NCBI GenBank assembly: GCA_022821275.1
Contig: JAJEDY010000025.1
Coordinates: forward strand, 1 to 63,082
Reading direction: 5' to 3'
Length of the DNA stretch: 63,082 nt
DNA from: Candidatus Latescibacterota bacterium
GTDB taxonomy: Bacteria; Latescibacterota; UBA2968
In this document: positions 22,048 to 31,361 of the stretch, piece by piece
Layout: each line of letters begins with the position of its first letter
Position numbering within the stretch: the stretch's first letter is position 1
Made by a program: the position numbers and the translations under genes
The notes under the pieces: generated by a model
Databases searched by the model: none
What the model saw: the letters and a program-made list of their open reading frames with translations, nothing else
Told to the model about the DNA's origin: nothing

Positions 22048-23022
22048 CTATTCCGTGGGCAAGACGTTGATAGTTTTGCCCTCTCGATAGGCGATGGCGT
22101 CTTCGATCATGCGGATGATGTCGTATTGCGGATTAAAGCCGATCAGGTCGCGCGCTTTGGTCAGGTCGTATTCGTAATGTGTGGGCGTGCCGTATAAAAT
22201 GGCTTCCTGATAGGGGATGTTCAGGCGTTGAGATAAATACGGGATGGCTTCTGCCCATGTGAATGGTCGCGGTCCGCCGAGTTGGATGGCATGTCCGGCG
22301 GCTTGTGTTTTGTTTAAGGCACAGATACAGCCGTGTACTATGTCGCGCACGTCGGCGATGTGTTTTTTGTAGGAGCGACCTTTCATGTCTTTGAGGAAGA
22401 GGAGGCGTTCTTCGCCGCGCCATAGTGCTTTGAGTTCGGGAAGTCCTTTGAGTTTGCTCAGGTAAAATTGGCGGAAGTCGAGGATTTCGCCCGCTCCGAC
22501 GACCAGGCAAAAGCGCAAGATGGTGATGGGCAGTTGGTGGGCGCGCCAGTACCCGTAGCACATTTCTTCACCGACGGATTTGGATAGGGCGTACCAACCG
22601 CGCGGTTCCCGGGGCATTGCGTCTTCTCGGATGGGTTCGTCCATTCCTTCGGGAGGATATTTGGCGTAGAGCGCGTCTGTGCTTGCAAAGATGAATTGTT
22701 TGATGTTGCGTTGTTGTGCGGCTTTGAGCATGTGGAAGGTGCCGCGCAGGTTGATTTCAAAGTAGTCGTTGTCTTTAAATGGGCCGCCTCCCTGAAAAGC
22801 CGCGCCGAGGTGATAGATGATATCGACGCCATCGGTGACTTTTTCCACGTCTTCGTATTCGGTGAGGCTGCCTTCAATGAGTTCGAGGTCGATGCCCTCA
22901 AATTTTTCTACGCGCGGGTCTTTGGGCCAAACAAGCCCGCGAACCTGATGTCCCTGTTCAACGAGTTGCGCCGCCAGGTTGCCGCCGATGCGCCCTGTGA
23001 TGCCGGTGATGAGTATTTTCAT
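22048..23022 (-). CDS. NAD-dependent epimerase/dehydratase (extended SDR)
   Basis: A 324-residue protein. The NAD-binding motif is ITGITGRIGGNLA at the N-terminus; the catalytic YxxxK is in GWYALSKSVGEEMC, and the upstream FASTDALY supplies the Ser/Thr. The C-terminal half fits nucleotide-sugar or lactone-type SDRs. It lies just upstream of the choline-sulfatase-like gene on the same strand with 70 bases between. The substrate is unknown. Confidence 0.88.
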   Translation of the reverse strand: MKILITGITGRIGGNLAAQLVEQGHQVRGLVWPKDPRVEKFEGIDLELIEGSLTEYEDVEKVTDGVDIIYHLGAAFQGGGPFKDNDYFEINLRGTFHMLKAAQQRNIKQFIFASTDALYAKYPPEGMDEPIREDAMPREPRGWYALSKSVGEEMCYGYWRAHQLPITILRFCLVVGAGEILDFRQFYLSKLKGLPELKALWRGEERLLFLKDMKGRSYKKHIADVRDIVHGCICALNKTQAAGHAIQLGGPRPFTWAEAIPYLSQRLNIPYQEAILYGTPTHYEYDLTKARDLIGFNPQYDIIRMIEDAIAYREGKTINVLPTE

Positions 23023-23211
23023 GGGGTCCTCCTGGCTTTGGATTGATGGTTTTTGGTGATGTAAACCCCGTATGCACTGCCCTTAACAAATAATTCGCTA
23101 TCTTGAGAAATGTCAATGGCATTTTCGCTTGCTTCATGCGTGTATATTCGTTTCCATAGGCCATAATTATGCTGATATACACATGTGACAGTAATTTTTC
23201 GGAGGTCTATA

Positions 23212-24234
23212 ATGGCTATTATTTCCCGTGACGAACTGAGAGCACGCATTGAGAAGGTGCCGCGTGTATCGCTGGGGCATTTGCCCACGCCACTCGAGTT
23301 TTGTGAGCGGTTGACTGAAGCGGTTGGCGGTCCAAAAATTTATATGAAACGCGATGATTGTACGGGTCTGGCATTTGGCGGCAATAAGACGCGGCAGCTG
23401 GAGTTTACGATTGCGCAGGGTCTGGTTCGCGGTGCGGATGTGCTCATCGGTGGGGCGGGATCTCAGTCCAATCACAGTCGGCAGTTGTCAGCAGCAGCGG
23501 CAAAGTTGGGCGTGGATTGTGCGCTGGTTCTGGTGAAGGATCACAAGAGTGGCAGTACGCAGGGCAATTTGTTGCTGGATAATTTATTGGGTGCTTATGT
23601 CGATCTGATCGATGTTGAAACGCAGGAGTTGTTGGATGATGCCAAGCAGGCACTGATCGAAAAATTTGAGCGCGAAGGGCGAAAGCCTTTTGTGGTGATG
23701 CAAGCGCCCAATCGCCCGTTTGGTGCAATGGGTTATGCGCTTTGTATGGCAGAGATGATGGATCAGTTCGATGCGATAGGCGAAACGCCTACGACTGTTG
23801 TTGTGTGTTCGGGCAGTTGTACACAGCCGGGTTTGATTTTTGGGAAGACTATTCTGGGCCTGGATGTGCGGGTTGTGGGCGTGAGGCCCATTTTATGGTC
23901 TTATGATCTCAAAGACGCATTTTTGGGTGTTTTGAGACGAATGGCGGAGATATTAGATGTGGATGTCGCGTTTGATGAGTCTATGATTGAAAATGTGGAT
24001 CGGTATGTCGGCGAGCAAGGATATGGGTATTGTTCACCCGAGGGCAATGATGCAATAAAGTTGTTGGCGCGAACAGAGGGGATTTTGCTGGAGCCGATTT
24101 ATACGGGTAAGACGCTGGCGGGTTTGATCGATATGGTGAACCGCGGCGAGATTGGCAAAGATGAGACGGTGGTGATGGTGCATACGGGAGGGACACCTGC
24201 GTTATTTGCTTATACAGAGGAATTGTTGGATTAG
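23212..24234 (+). CDS. PLP-dependent D-cysteine desulfhydrase / ACC deaminase family enzyme
   Basis: The protein is 340 residues from the ATG at 23212, preceded by GGAGG. The fold-type II PLP pattern is clear: YMKRDDCTGLAFGGNKTRQLE contains the Schiff-base lysine K59, GGAGSQSNHSRQLSAAAAKLG binds the cofactor phosphate and carboxylate, and VMVHTGGTPALFAY is the C-terminal phosphate-binding loop. Family members release H2S, ammonia and pyruvate from D-cysteine, or act on L-cysteate or ACC. In this sulfonate/sulfate context a sulfur amino acid or cysteate substrate is plausible but unproven. Confidence 0.87.
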   Translation: MAIISRDELRARIEKVPRVSLGHLPTPLEFCERLTEAVGGPKIYMKRDDCTGLAFGGNKTRQLEFTIAQGLVRGADVLIGGAGSQSNHSRQLSAAAAKLGVDCALVLVKDHKSGSTQGNLLLDNLLGAYVDLIDVETQELLDDAKQALIEKFEREGRKPFVVMQAPNRPFGAMGYALCMAEMMDQFDAIGETPTTVVVCSGSCTQPGLIFGKTILGLDVRVVGVRPILWSYDLKDAFLGVLRRMAEILDVDVAFDESMIENVDRYVGEQGYGYCSPEGNDAIKLLARTEGILLEPIYTGKTLAGLIDMVNRGEIGKDETVVMVHTGGTPALFAYTEELLD

Positions 24235-24253
24235 TTTTTTGACCACGGGAATA

Positions 24254-24320
24254 CCTATGAATACCGATAATACGGATTTTAATCCGCGCTATCCGCGTCA
24301 TCCGTTTAATCCGCGATCAG
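24254..24320. repeat. Short degenerate intergenic repeat tract
   Basis: ATCCGCG-type words recur (AATCCGCG, TATCCGCG, CATCCG, AATCCGCG) between two plus-strand genes, with ATACCGATAATACGG before them. It resembles dispersed filler repeats of environmental genomes; no gene is seen. Confidence 0.5.
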
Positions 24321-24330
24321 GAGCCACACA

Positions 24331-25092
24331 ATGTTTGCATTAACTCCGGAGCAAATCGAATTTTTTTTTCAGAATGGCTATATCTCGATTGGCAAACTTC
24401 TCGAGGATGAACACATCGAGATATTGCGCCGGGAATACGATCGCGAATTTGCAGCCGCGCGGAAGGATAACCGCTTTCGCAATCTCGCCATTAGCAATAC
24501 CGACGATCTCAGTGCTAAGAACGACGCGCCTACACAGATGCTGCAAATTATGCAAATGTGTGAGCGCAATCTGCACTACCGGGAACTGATTTACTACGAT
24601 CCCATACTCGATATTGCCGAGGCGCTCATTGGTCCAAATATTCAACTCTTCCACGATCAGGCACTCTTCAAGCCCGCGCATAACGGGGATGCGGTTTTCT
24701 GGCATCAAGACAATGGGTACTGGCAATGTATGCCAGCGAATCTCGTCTCCTGCTGGCTCACCCTGGACGATGCCGATGCGGCAAACGGGGCTATGCACGT
24801 TATTCCCGGCTCCCATCTCCGGCCATTCACTCATGAGCGTTCATCTCAAACCGATGCGCTGTTTAATATCGAAGATCAGGTGAAGGTATCCAAAGCCGAA
24901 ATTATCGAGTTGCCCGCCGGTGGTGTTATGTTCCATCATTGCCAAACCCTGCACTACACACCGCCCAATCACACGGACCGTCAGCGTCGCGCCTTTGCCA
25001 TCCATTTCATGATCCCCGGGACAAAACGCCACAAAACCGGGGAGTACATGCCCGTCTCATTCAGCCGTCCCATGTTGCGTATGCATATCTGA
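24331..25092 (+). CDS. Phytanoyl-CoA dioxygenase (PhyH) family protein
   Basis: A 253-residue 2-oxoglutarate oxygenase. The HxD pair is in FWHQDNGYW, the distal His in VMFHHCQTLHYTPPNHT, and the 2-oxoglutarate Arg in RRAFAIHFMIPGT. LTPEQIEFFFQNGYISIGKLL is the usual opening. It is the closest of the four PhyH genes here to classical phytanoyl-CoA hydroxylase layout. It follows the desulfhydrase-like gene on the plus strand. Confidence 0.9.
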   Translation: MFALTPEQIEFFFQNGYISIGKLLEDEHIEILRREYDREFAAARKDNRFRNLAISNTDDLSAKNDAPTQMLQIMQMCERNLHYRELIYYDPILDIAEALIGPNIQLFHDQALFKPAHNGDAVFWHQDNGYWQCMPANLVSCWLTLDDADAANGAMHVIPGSHLRPFTHERSSQTDALFNIEDQVKVSKAEIIELPAGGVMFHHCQTLHYTPPNHTDRQRRAFAIHFMIPGTKRHKTGEYMPVSFSRPMLRMHI

Positions 25093-25113
25093 TATACGCA
25101 ACAATCGCCGATT

Positions 25114-26085
25114 TTAAGTCGTCCAGTCAAAGACGACCGCGAGGCGTTCGGTTTTTTTGTGCAAAAGGTCCTGGTATGCTTGCTGGCACCTTTCGGGATC
25201 GTATTTTGTGTAGATGCCATCGACATTGACGCGGCCCTCAGCCAGCCATTTGAGGGCACCGGCAAAGTTTTCAAAGACGCTGTTGGTGCGAAAGTCTTCT
25301 GGCTGGCGCGGGAGTTCCCATTCCCAGCCGCTGCGAATGGTGACGTAGTTAAAGAAGATGAGGCGGTGCAAGTCGTGTATGAGCAGGTCCGTATATCGAC
25401 GCCAGGGGGAGGCAATGCAAACGACTTCGGCGCGTTTTCTCACGGTGCCTGCCGCATCGAGCAGAGCCTGTTCGTGTCCCGAGCATTCAATGGCGAGGTG
25501 GAATTGGCCCGATAGGTCGGAATTTTCCGATGGTACGGCATCCAGGACATTGTGAATCCCCGTTTCTGAAGCAATTTGCCGCCGCGGTGCAACCGGGTCA
25601 CAGGCATAGACTTCGTAGCCGCAGGCTTGAAAGTTTTTGGCTGCGAGATGGCCGACGAGTCCGAGTCCAGTGATGAGTATTTTGGCGGGTGGCCGCGCCG
25701 AGGTGGTTGTGAGGGTGGTCATTGAGACTCCCATCATGCGGGCAAATGTAGATATTTCTGGCGCGAGGCCATCGGGTAGGCGAATTACCTGCGAGGCGGG
25801 CTTTCGCTGATAGGAGGCGTGATTGCCCGGGCAGAAGGCGAGGTCGCCCGGCGAAATGCCCGAGACATTTTTTCCCACTTTTTCAACTTTGAATGCCGCT
25901 GCGTATCCCGATTGTCTGGGAAAATTGTCGCCGAGATACCCGCTGTTTAATTCCGTGCCCGCGCTGATGAGGGTTGCAAGGGTATGACCTGCGACTTCGT
26001 TTGCACCGATCGCGTCTGTATCGATTTCAACGGGTAGCAATTTTGCGGTTTCGCGTTCGGTGAATGTGACTGCATATTCGTTCAT
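25114..26085 (-). CDS. Zinc-type alcohol dehydrogenase-like (MDR) protein
   Basis: The protein is 323 residues from the ATG at 26085, with GAGGAAA upstream overlapping the end of the DUF3604 gene. It has the MDR layout: an N-terminal GroES-like part (ISAGTELNSGYLGD, GISPGDLAFCPGNH) and a Rossmann domain (ILITGLGLVGHLAAKNFQACG). The structural zinc cysteine cluster is not obvious, so it is probably of the bacteriochlorophyllide/sorbitol-type MDR subgroup with NAD(P) cofactor. The substrate is unknown. It is co-transcribed with the DUF3604 gene. Confidence 0.82.
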   Translation of the reverse strand: MNEYAVTFTERETAKLLPVEIDTDAIGANEVAGHTLATLISAGTELNSGYLGDNFPRQSGYAAAFKVEKVGKNVSGISPGDLAFCPGNHASYQRKPASQVIRLPDGLAPEISTFARMMGVSMTTLTTTSARPPAKILITGLGLVGHLAAKNFQACGYEVYACDPVAPRRQIASETGIHNVLDAVPSENSDLSGQFHLAIECSGHEQALLDAAGTVRKRAEVVCIASPWRRYTDLLIHDLHRLIFFNYVTIRSGWEWELPRQPEDFRTNSVFENFAGALKWLAEGRVNVDGIYTKYDPERCQQAYQDLLHKKTERLAVVFDWTT

Positions 26086-26086
26086 G

Positions 26087-28279
26087 TTATATTTCCTCTT
26101 TTTCATTTTGCACATACACCGGACTTACCCACGCTTTTCCGCCATCGATTTGCGTTACGCGCACCCAATAGGGATGACAGCCGGGATGTAACTGGTTCTC
26201 AGTATGAGTAAATGCGATATCGCGTCCAATACCTGTGGGCATTTGTTCAAATACGACCTGCATATCAATACCACCTGCGTCGATTATAACCGGTCCTTTT
26301 GCTATGTCTGTAAGTTTTAACGCTTGCGACAAGACGGGTGTTCCAAATTTGAGTGTTGCATCGGGTGGCGCGTCCAGGGTTAAAATGATGCCGTCTGCAT
26401 CGCCGGTTGTTACCGATGTCCACGAGACCGATTGGTCGTCGGCAGATTGAATGCCTTCGGATGCGGAATCAAATGCAAAGCCTCTGGCGCCTGCGATTCG
26501 CCCTTTGTCTATCGTTACCTCGCCGTCCCAGCGCACGAGGCGGTTGCGCGCCCGGATGCGCTGTCCGGACCACGCGATGCGTATGTCTGTTTGATGTCGG
26601 GGGATGGTTTGGGGATGTGTGTAAATGATCTCTGTGCCTCTGAAGATATCTACTTTTTCTATTGGCGCAGTACCCCAGACTTTGACGGCGATTTCAGGTG
26701 GTGTATTCGTTGCGAGGTCCGATCCCATGGGCTGTCCACCTACGGTGACGTCTATGAGAATGCGCTGCCCACTGGTGCCGTAGCAGCGCCTTGTTTTTAT
26801 TGCTTCCCAGATGCTTTCTCGCGTCAGTTCTTTTGCATATACGCATGTGATTCCGCCGTAAATGCCGAATGCGCCACTGCCCGGATGTGCGGCACCCGGG
26901 CGGCCTTTGTGGTCGTCACTGCCGCAGGTGAATCCGATGCGGTAGCCTTTTTCAAGGGCTTCTTTTAAAAACCATTCAAATTCACCCCATTCGGATAGTA
27001 CTTCAACCACAGTTTCCAGGTTTGGATCGTGATAGATCAGATTGGCATAGCGCCCGCCCACATGGGGTATCAGGAGCGCGTCTTTTCCCTTGAGTGCGCG
27101 GTAGAGGTCGGTTATGTGCTGGCAATCTGTATCTATATCTGATTTGTCTTCGATCAGGACATGGCTGGAGCGGTGCAACGGTCCAGCGTCGCCGGGATAA
27201 TAGACGTTGTGATCGCCGCCCAAAGGCGTGTTGCCCGACCATTCCCAACCGACAAAGGCGACGAATTTGCCTGCGATATTTTGGGTATTTGCCTGGTGTT
27301 TGATTTCATTCCAGATTGCTTCTGTGATCTGAAAGTCATTTCCCTGATGTCCCGCAAAATCCATCCACGCCTTTTCTCGCGCAAAACGAAAGTAGGACGA
27401 GACCGGATTGGTTCCCACTGTTTCTTCGCTTTGTCCGTGGAGGTCTCCCCAAAAGGGTTGCGCGTTTTTGCGCGTTTCAATGCATATTAGTGGATTGCTC
27501 TCTGCCTCAATGCCGCTGTTTTCATCCCGGACGCGTACGCGATAAATGCCCGTTGTGGGGGCTGTCACATTTTCAAATCGCCTGACGCCGTGATGCTCTG
27601 GCTCAAATACAAATGTTTCGGGTAATCCGTCCAGGCCATCGGCGTCGATTTTTACTGTGCCTCTGTATCCCTCACACGGATTGCCCCATATGTCCTCGGC
27701 TTTTATTCCGATCCAGGTGGTTTCTCCAGGCGTTGTTTCAGAAGGTCCCAGGACGATGAGTTTATTGGGCGCACCGCTTACAATTGGTACTTTGGGGGAT
27801 GGTACTTCTGTATATACCCACGTTCCGCACCAGTCAACCGATACCCGAAATTCAAATGCATCTTTGCAAAAGGTTTGGGCGCGGCTGCCCGCACTTCCGC
27901 CGGATGTGTCACCCAATATCAGCGTGACGGTGTCGCCTTCCGACAATGAGTCGTCAAATACATCAATGGTCACGCAATATCGCCAGGGTCGAATATAGCG
28001 CTGTCTGTCAAATACGGCTTTCAAGGTCGCCGGTCCTGTGGTCGAGACCGATGCATAAGCGGGCGCAGAGGGGTCGTCAAATTGCGGTCGCTGCCAGTCG
28101 CTCACGTCGCGCCAGGCGATTTTGATTACGCCGCCATCGTCTATTCCGTATTTGCCCACGTGATATACAATGCGCCATGTGCCCGTTTCTCCAGCGATAA
28201 CCGCGCGGTCTGGGTCGATTTCTGCCCAGCCGTAATGGTTGCGAATTTGTTCCTCTGTCATGTCGTGTTTTTCTATCAT
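26087..28279 (-). CDS. DUF3604 / PHP-like metallohydrolase
   Basis: A 730-residue protein without a signal peptide. The central part (about residues 290-560) is PHP-like: PFWGDLHGQSEETVGTNP gives the DxHxH-like first metal motif, FAGHQGND and FVGWEWSG follow, then LLIPHVGGRYANL and CGSDDHKGRPG. The flanking regions are beta-rich, with one Ig-like segment on each side. DUF3604 proteins are predicted metal-dependent hydrolases of unknown substrate. The ATG at 28279 is 12 bases from a tnpB-type mini-element; an alternative ATG is at 28261. Confidence 0.82.
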   Translation of the reverse strand: MIEKHDMTEEQIRNHYGWAEIDPDRAVIAGETGTWRIVYHVGKYGIDDGGVIKIAWRDVSDWQRPQFDDPSAPAYASVSTTGPATLKAVFDRQRYIRPWRYCVTIDVFDDSLSEGDTVTLILGDTSGGSAGSRAQTFCKDAFEFRVSVDWCGTWVYTEVPSPKVPIVSGAPNKLIVLGPSETTPGETTWIGIKAEDIWGNPCEGYRGTVKIDADGLDGLPETFVFEPEHHGVRRFENVTAPTTGIYRVRVRDENSGIEAESNPLICIETRKNAQPFWGDLHGQSEETVGTNPVSSYFRFAREKAWMDFAGHQGNDFQITEAIWNEIKHQANTQNIAGKFVAFVGWEWSGNTPLGGDHNVYYPGDAGPLHRSSHVLIEDKSDIDTDCQHITDLYRALKGKDALLIPHVGGRYANLIYHDPNLETVVEVLSEWGEFEWFLKEALEKGYRIGFTCGSDDHKGRPGAAHPGSGAFGIYGGITCVYAKELTRESIWEAIKTRRCYGTSGQRILIDVTVGGQPMGSDLATNTPPEIAVKVWGTAPIEKVDIFRGTEIIYTHPQTIPRHQTDIRIAWSGQRIRARNRLVRWDGEVTIDKGRIAGARGFAFDSASEGIQSADDQSVSWTSVTTGDADGIILTLDAPPDATLKFGTPVLSQALKLTDIAKGPVIIDAGGIDMQVVFEQMPTGIGRDIAFTHTENQLHPGCHPYWVRVTQIDGGKAWVSPVYVQNEKEEI

Positions 28280-28290
28280 GAGGTCTTTAC

Positions 28291-28333
28291 CTTAATAGCC
28301 CTTATATCCCAACTGCTTCAGCGTTGGGAGTAG
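28291..28333 (+). mobile_element. 43-bp mini-copy (solo ends) of the tnpB element family
   Basis: Immediately after TTTAC (28286-28290) the sequence CTTAATAGCCC matches the left ends of the two larger elements. The hairpin CCCAACTGCTTCAGCGTTGGG (28308-28328) followed by AGTAG matches the right end of the element at 16840-18110. It therefore looks like a left end joined to a right end with everything between deleted. Confidence 0.7.
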
Positions 28334-28363
28334 TCACTCTGCTGAATGATGTTCTCGAAAATA

Positions 28364-28393
28364 AAAGCCCACTGGATACATCCCACTGGGCTT
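28364..28393 (-). terminator. Rho-independent terminator of the Rpn-like gene
   Basis: On the minus strand AAGCCCA pairs with TGGGCTT, with inner GGGAT/ATCC pairing, followed by TTATTTT. It is placed 43 bases after the stop of the gene at 28436. Confidence 0.75.
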
Positions 28394-28435
28394 ATTCATA
28401 TAGTTCAAAATTCCAAAATTCCATATATAATCGCG

Positions 28436-29353
28436 TCACGCATCCAACGTTTGCTCAAATGCCTCAAGGCTGGACACCTGGATCGCAGCACGGTGCAACT
28501 GCTTCAGGCGGTGCAAATCGTCAATCGCGGCAATGCGGGCAGACAGGGGATGCGCTTCGCTCAGGTCAAATCGAATCTCCAACACTTCGAGGATCGCTGC
28601 GATCGTGCTTCTTCTTTCACCTTGCTCAATGCCTTCCTCTCTGCCTTGCTCAATACCTTGCTCTATACCCAATTGCTTAATGTATTGTGCAAACGATGAC
28701 TCGCGCATAATGGCGTCCATAAGACCCTCCTGTAATAGAATACGATTGATCAGTCTCTGATCATACTCTAACCCACTCAATATCATCAACCTGCCTAAAA
28801 AGTCAACCTTTATTGATTCATCCACCGGCAAGGCATTCGTCGCGTCAACACAGTGATGCAACCACGCTTCCGAATCTATCCCAACAGGACGTTTCATCAA
28901 AGGTACAAACGGAAACAAGCCCGAAGGTCCGCCACCGAGAATGTCCTGTCCCTCTATCTCACTGAGCCGAATCACTGTGTAGTCCATCACAACGGGACGG
29001 CCGGATATTTCCTGAATAAAGTATCCCGGATCGCGCCGACCTGCACTGCGCCGCAAATAGATCACACTGGAATAAATCGGCAAGTTGTGACGCTCTATCG
29101 CACGTATAATATAGCCCGCCATGCGCAGCGGCATAGATGGATCGTCAGTGGTTTGAAACTCGTGATGCACCAATGCCTCCCTGCCCGCAATGTGGACGCG
29201 GATGAGGCTATCGGTATATCGTGTTTCAACCGTGGATTGCTCTGTGTCGAGTATGTCGAGGACTTCTACATCGTCCTGTCCAAACGTGAGTCGGATGAAG
29301 TCTTTGGGATAGGTCTGTATGAGATCTTTGGAGACAGAATCATATTCGGCCAT
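28436..29353 (-). CDS. Rpn/PD-(D/E)XK transposase-like protein
   Basis: A 305-residue protein of the recombination-promoting nuclease (Rpn) / DUF4351-like group. The PD-(D/E)XK core is seen as TRYTDSLIRVHIAGREALVHHEFQTTDD with SVIYLRR following. A C-terminal stretch, GIEQGIEQGREEGIEQGE, is a hexanucleotide-like repeat common in this family and prone to length change. The start is followed by MAEYDSVSKDLIQTYPKDF. Rpn proteins promote RecA-independent recombination in other bacteria; here activity is inferred. The upstream 360 bases (29354-29717) hold no gene I can support. Confidence 0.8.
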   Translation of the reverse strand: MAEYDSVSKDLIQTYPKDFIRLTFGQDDVEVLDILDTEQSTVETRYTDSLIRVHIAGREALVHHEFQTTDDPSMPLRMAGYIIRAIERHNLPIYSSVIYLRRSAGRRDPGYFIQEISGRPVVMDYTVIRLSEIEGQDILGGGPSGLFPFVPLMKRPVGIDSEAWLHHCVDATNALPVDESIKVDFLGRLMILSGLEYDQRLINRILLQEGLMDAIMRESSFAQYIKQLGIEQGIEQGREEGIEQGERRSTIAAILEVLEIRFDLSEAHPLSARIAAIDDLHRLKQLHRAAIQVSSLEAFEQTLDA

Positions 29354-29717
29354 GTGAGATGCCCTGAGTCTGATGGGTGAATTTTACACGCAACAGTCAG
29401 ACACAAAGCAAATATCGAGCCAACAGCAGAGAAATTAAGCGATAAATTGTATGGATAGTCGCTCAAGAACCCTGACAATGCTTTTAATATGCTGTATTGC
29501 GCCTCTAACTTGAATGTACGGATCGCCGTTGGAGGCACATAAAAACGGATCGCACCGGAATACAAAAGTGTACGTTTTGATCCATGGAGATGGGGTATCG
29601 TGAAAGAGTTTTACATCAAAAAATAGCGGTCTGAAATGTAGATGCGTTCACAAGCACTTTTCCGAGTATTGGCGAAAGTAGGGGAATCTGAGTATATTTT
29701 GGCGAGAGGTGAGACCG

Positions 29718-31049
29718 ATGAATGAAGATCTTTTTATTAAACCCGTGTCGCAAGCCGGACAGGAGATGGTAGGTGCGCCACTGGCAGAACGCCTGCGTCC
29801 CCAGGTGCTGGACGATATTGTGGGGCAGGATCATCTCGTTGGGCTGGGCGCGCCCCTCCGAGTGCTTATCGAAAGCGATCGCTTGCCGTCCATGATTTTC
29901 TGGGGGCCACCGGGGTCGGGCAAGACGACGCTGGCCCGGGTTATTGCGGGTACGACGGAGAGTCGCTTTGTGTCTTTTAGCGCGGTTACTGCGGGTATCA
30001 AAGAGGCGCGGGAGATTATTGCGCGGGCGAGAGAAGAGCTACGCCTGGGCAGGCGTACCATTTTTTTTGTTGATGAGATTCACCGTTTTAACAAAGCGCA
30101 GCAAGATGCTTTTCTGCCTCATGTGGAAAATGGTGTTATCACGCTTATTGGTGCCACGACTGAAAATCCCTCTTTTGAGGTCAATTCAGCCTTGCTTTCA
30201 CGCACGCGCGTTTTTGTGCTCAATTTGCTCGATACGTCCCATATTCGCCAGGTGCTGGACCGCGCCATTGCCAATTCGGAACACGGGTTTCCCGATTTGC
30301 AGCTTGATGACCAGGCTTTGGATCTCATTGCCGAGACTGCGGAGGGCGATGCGCGTCGATCTCTCAACGCGCTTGAGACGGTTGCTGCGGCTGTTGAAGC
30401 TACGGGTTGTGAACTTACGCCCGAAACGGTGCGCGAAGTTCTCGGTCGCAAGGCTCATCTTTACGACAAGACAGGGGAAGAGCACTACAATATCATTTCG
30501 GCTTTTCACAAGAGTCTTCGCGGTAGCGATTCTCATGCTTCGCTGTATTGGCTCGCTCGCATGATGGCGTCGGGTGAGCATCCGCATTATATTTTGAGGC
30601 GTATGATCCGATTCGCTTCTGAAGATGTGGGCGTTGCCGATCCGCGCGCTTTACAAGTTGCGCTCAATGCCCGCGAGGCGTACGACTTTCTGGGTAGCCC
30701 CGAGGGCGATCTGTCCATTGCTCAGGCGACGGTTTATCTCGCTACAGCGCCCAAGAGCAATGCCGTTTATGCCGCGTATAATAGTGCGCTTTCCGATGTT
30801 GAAAAGCATCCCAATCTGCCCGTGCCTCTGCATATTCGCAATGCGCCGACAAAGCTGATGAAAGATCTCGATTACGGCAAGGGGTATCAATATGCACATG
30901 ACGATCCAGATGGGTATATTCATCAGGAGTATTTGCCCGATAATTTGAGAGATCGAACTTATTATTATCCCACAGATCGCGGTTATGAGAAACACATTCG
31001 CGCGCTTATGGATTGGTGGGATGAATTGCGAAAGCAAAAATCTTTTTGA
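29718..31049 (+). CDS. rarA: Replication-associated recombination protein A (MgsA)
   Basis: The protein is 443 residues from the ATG at 29718; the GTG three codons earlier is less likely. It is an AAA+ clamp-loader-like ATPase acting at stalled replication forks. LAERLRPQVLDDIVGQDHLVG is the signature opening, Walker A is FWGPPGSGKTT (residues 62-71), Walker B is IFFVDEIHRFNKAQQD, and sensor 1 is LIGATTENPSFE. The C-terminal tetramerisation part (MMASGEHPHYILRRMIRFASEDVG) is complete. Length matches the family. Confidence 0.96.
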   Translation: MNEDLFIKPVSQAGQEMVGAPLAERLRPQVLDDIVGQDHLVGLGAPLRVLIESDRLPSMIFWGPPGSGKTTLARVIAGTTESRFVSFSAVTAGIKEAREIIARAREELRLGRRTIFFVDEIHRFNKAQQDAFLPHVENGVITLIGATTENPSFEVNSALLSRTRVFVLNLLDTSHIRQVLDRAIANSEHGFPDLQLDDQALDLIAETAEGDARRSLNALETVAAAVEATGCELTPETVREVLGRKAHLYDKTGEEHYNIISAFHKSLRGSDSHASLYWLARMMASGEHPHYILRRMIRFASEDVGVADPRALQVALNAREAYDFLGSPEGDLSIAQATVYLATAPKSNAVYAAYNSALSDVEKHPNLPVPLHIRNAPTKLMKDLDYGKGYQYAHDDPDGYIHQEYLPDNLRDRTYYYPTDRGYEKHIRALMDWWDELRKQKSF

Positions 31050-31171
31050 TAACGCGCCCAAAAGTGCATCCATGCCGGTGTAAGGGCGAAGAGGTATGTC
31101 TTGACAATGCAGTAAGAGTTCCGCAGTTTTATGGATGATCGTTTACGTATGTCTATTTGAAAGGAGGCAAC

Positions 31172-31234
31172 ATGAAGGCTTTAATTTTCGTATTTACGGC
31201 AAATAACATACCCGGTTCGCCTCCGGTGAGATAG
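31172..31234 (+). CDS. 20-residue small ORF with very strong ribosome site
   Basis: AAAGGAGG (31160-31167) stands five bases before an ATG that opens MKALIFVFTANNIPGSPPVR and then stops at TAG. It may be a leader peptide, a true small protein, or the start of a frameshifted gene, since open but unproven frames continue toward the gene at 31362. No homologue is recognised. Confidence 0.4.
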   Translation: MKALIFVFTANNIPGSPPVR

Positions 31235-31361
31235 CTGACGGCGGTTTGGTCGTTTACAATCTGTCCGTCGCATTACTGTCGTTCCTCCGGAGCCGCGGGT
31301 CTGGTATGTGTGGTGGTTTTTCGCACGACATATCCATTCCCTGGAGGAGACGAACGGACAT

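Noticed and set aside
28308-28328. The CCCAAC...GTTGGG hairpin as a plain transcription terminator
   Set aside because: No T run follows on either strand, and the sequence matches mobile-element ends.
29354-29717. Possible genes in the spacer before rarA (frames of 99 and 72 codons on the minus strand)
   Set aside because: No start site, no family pattern and overlap with the flanking genes; treated as non-coding with nothing recognisable.
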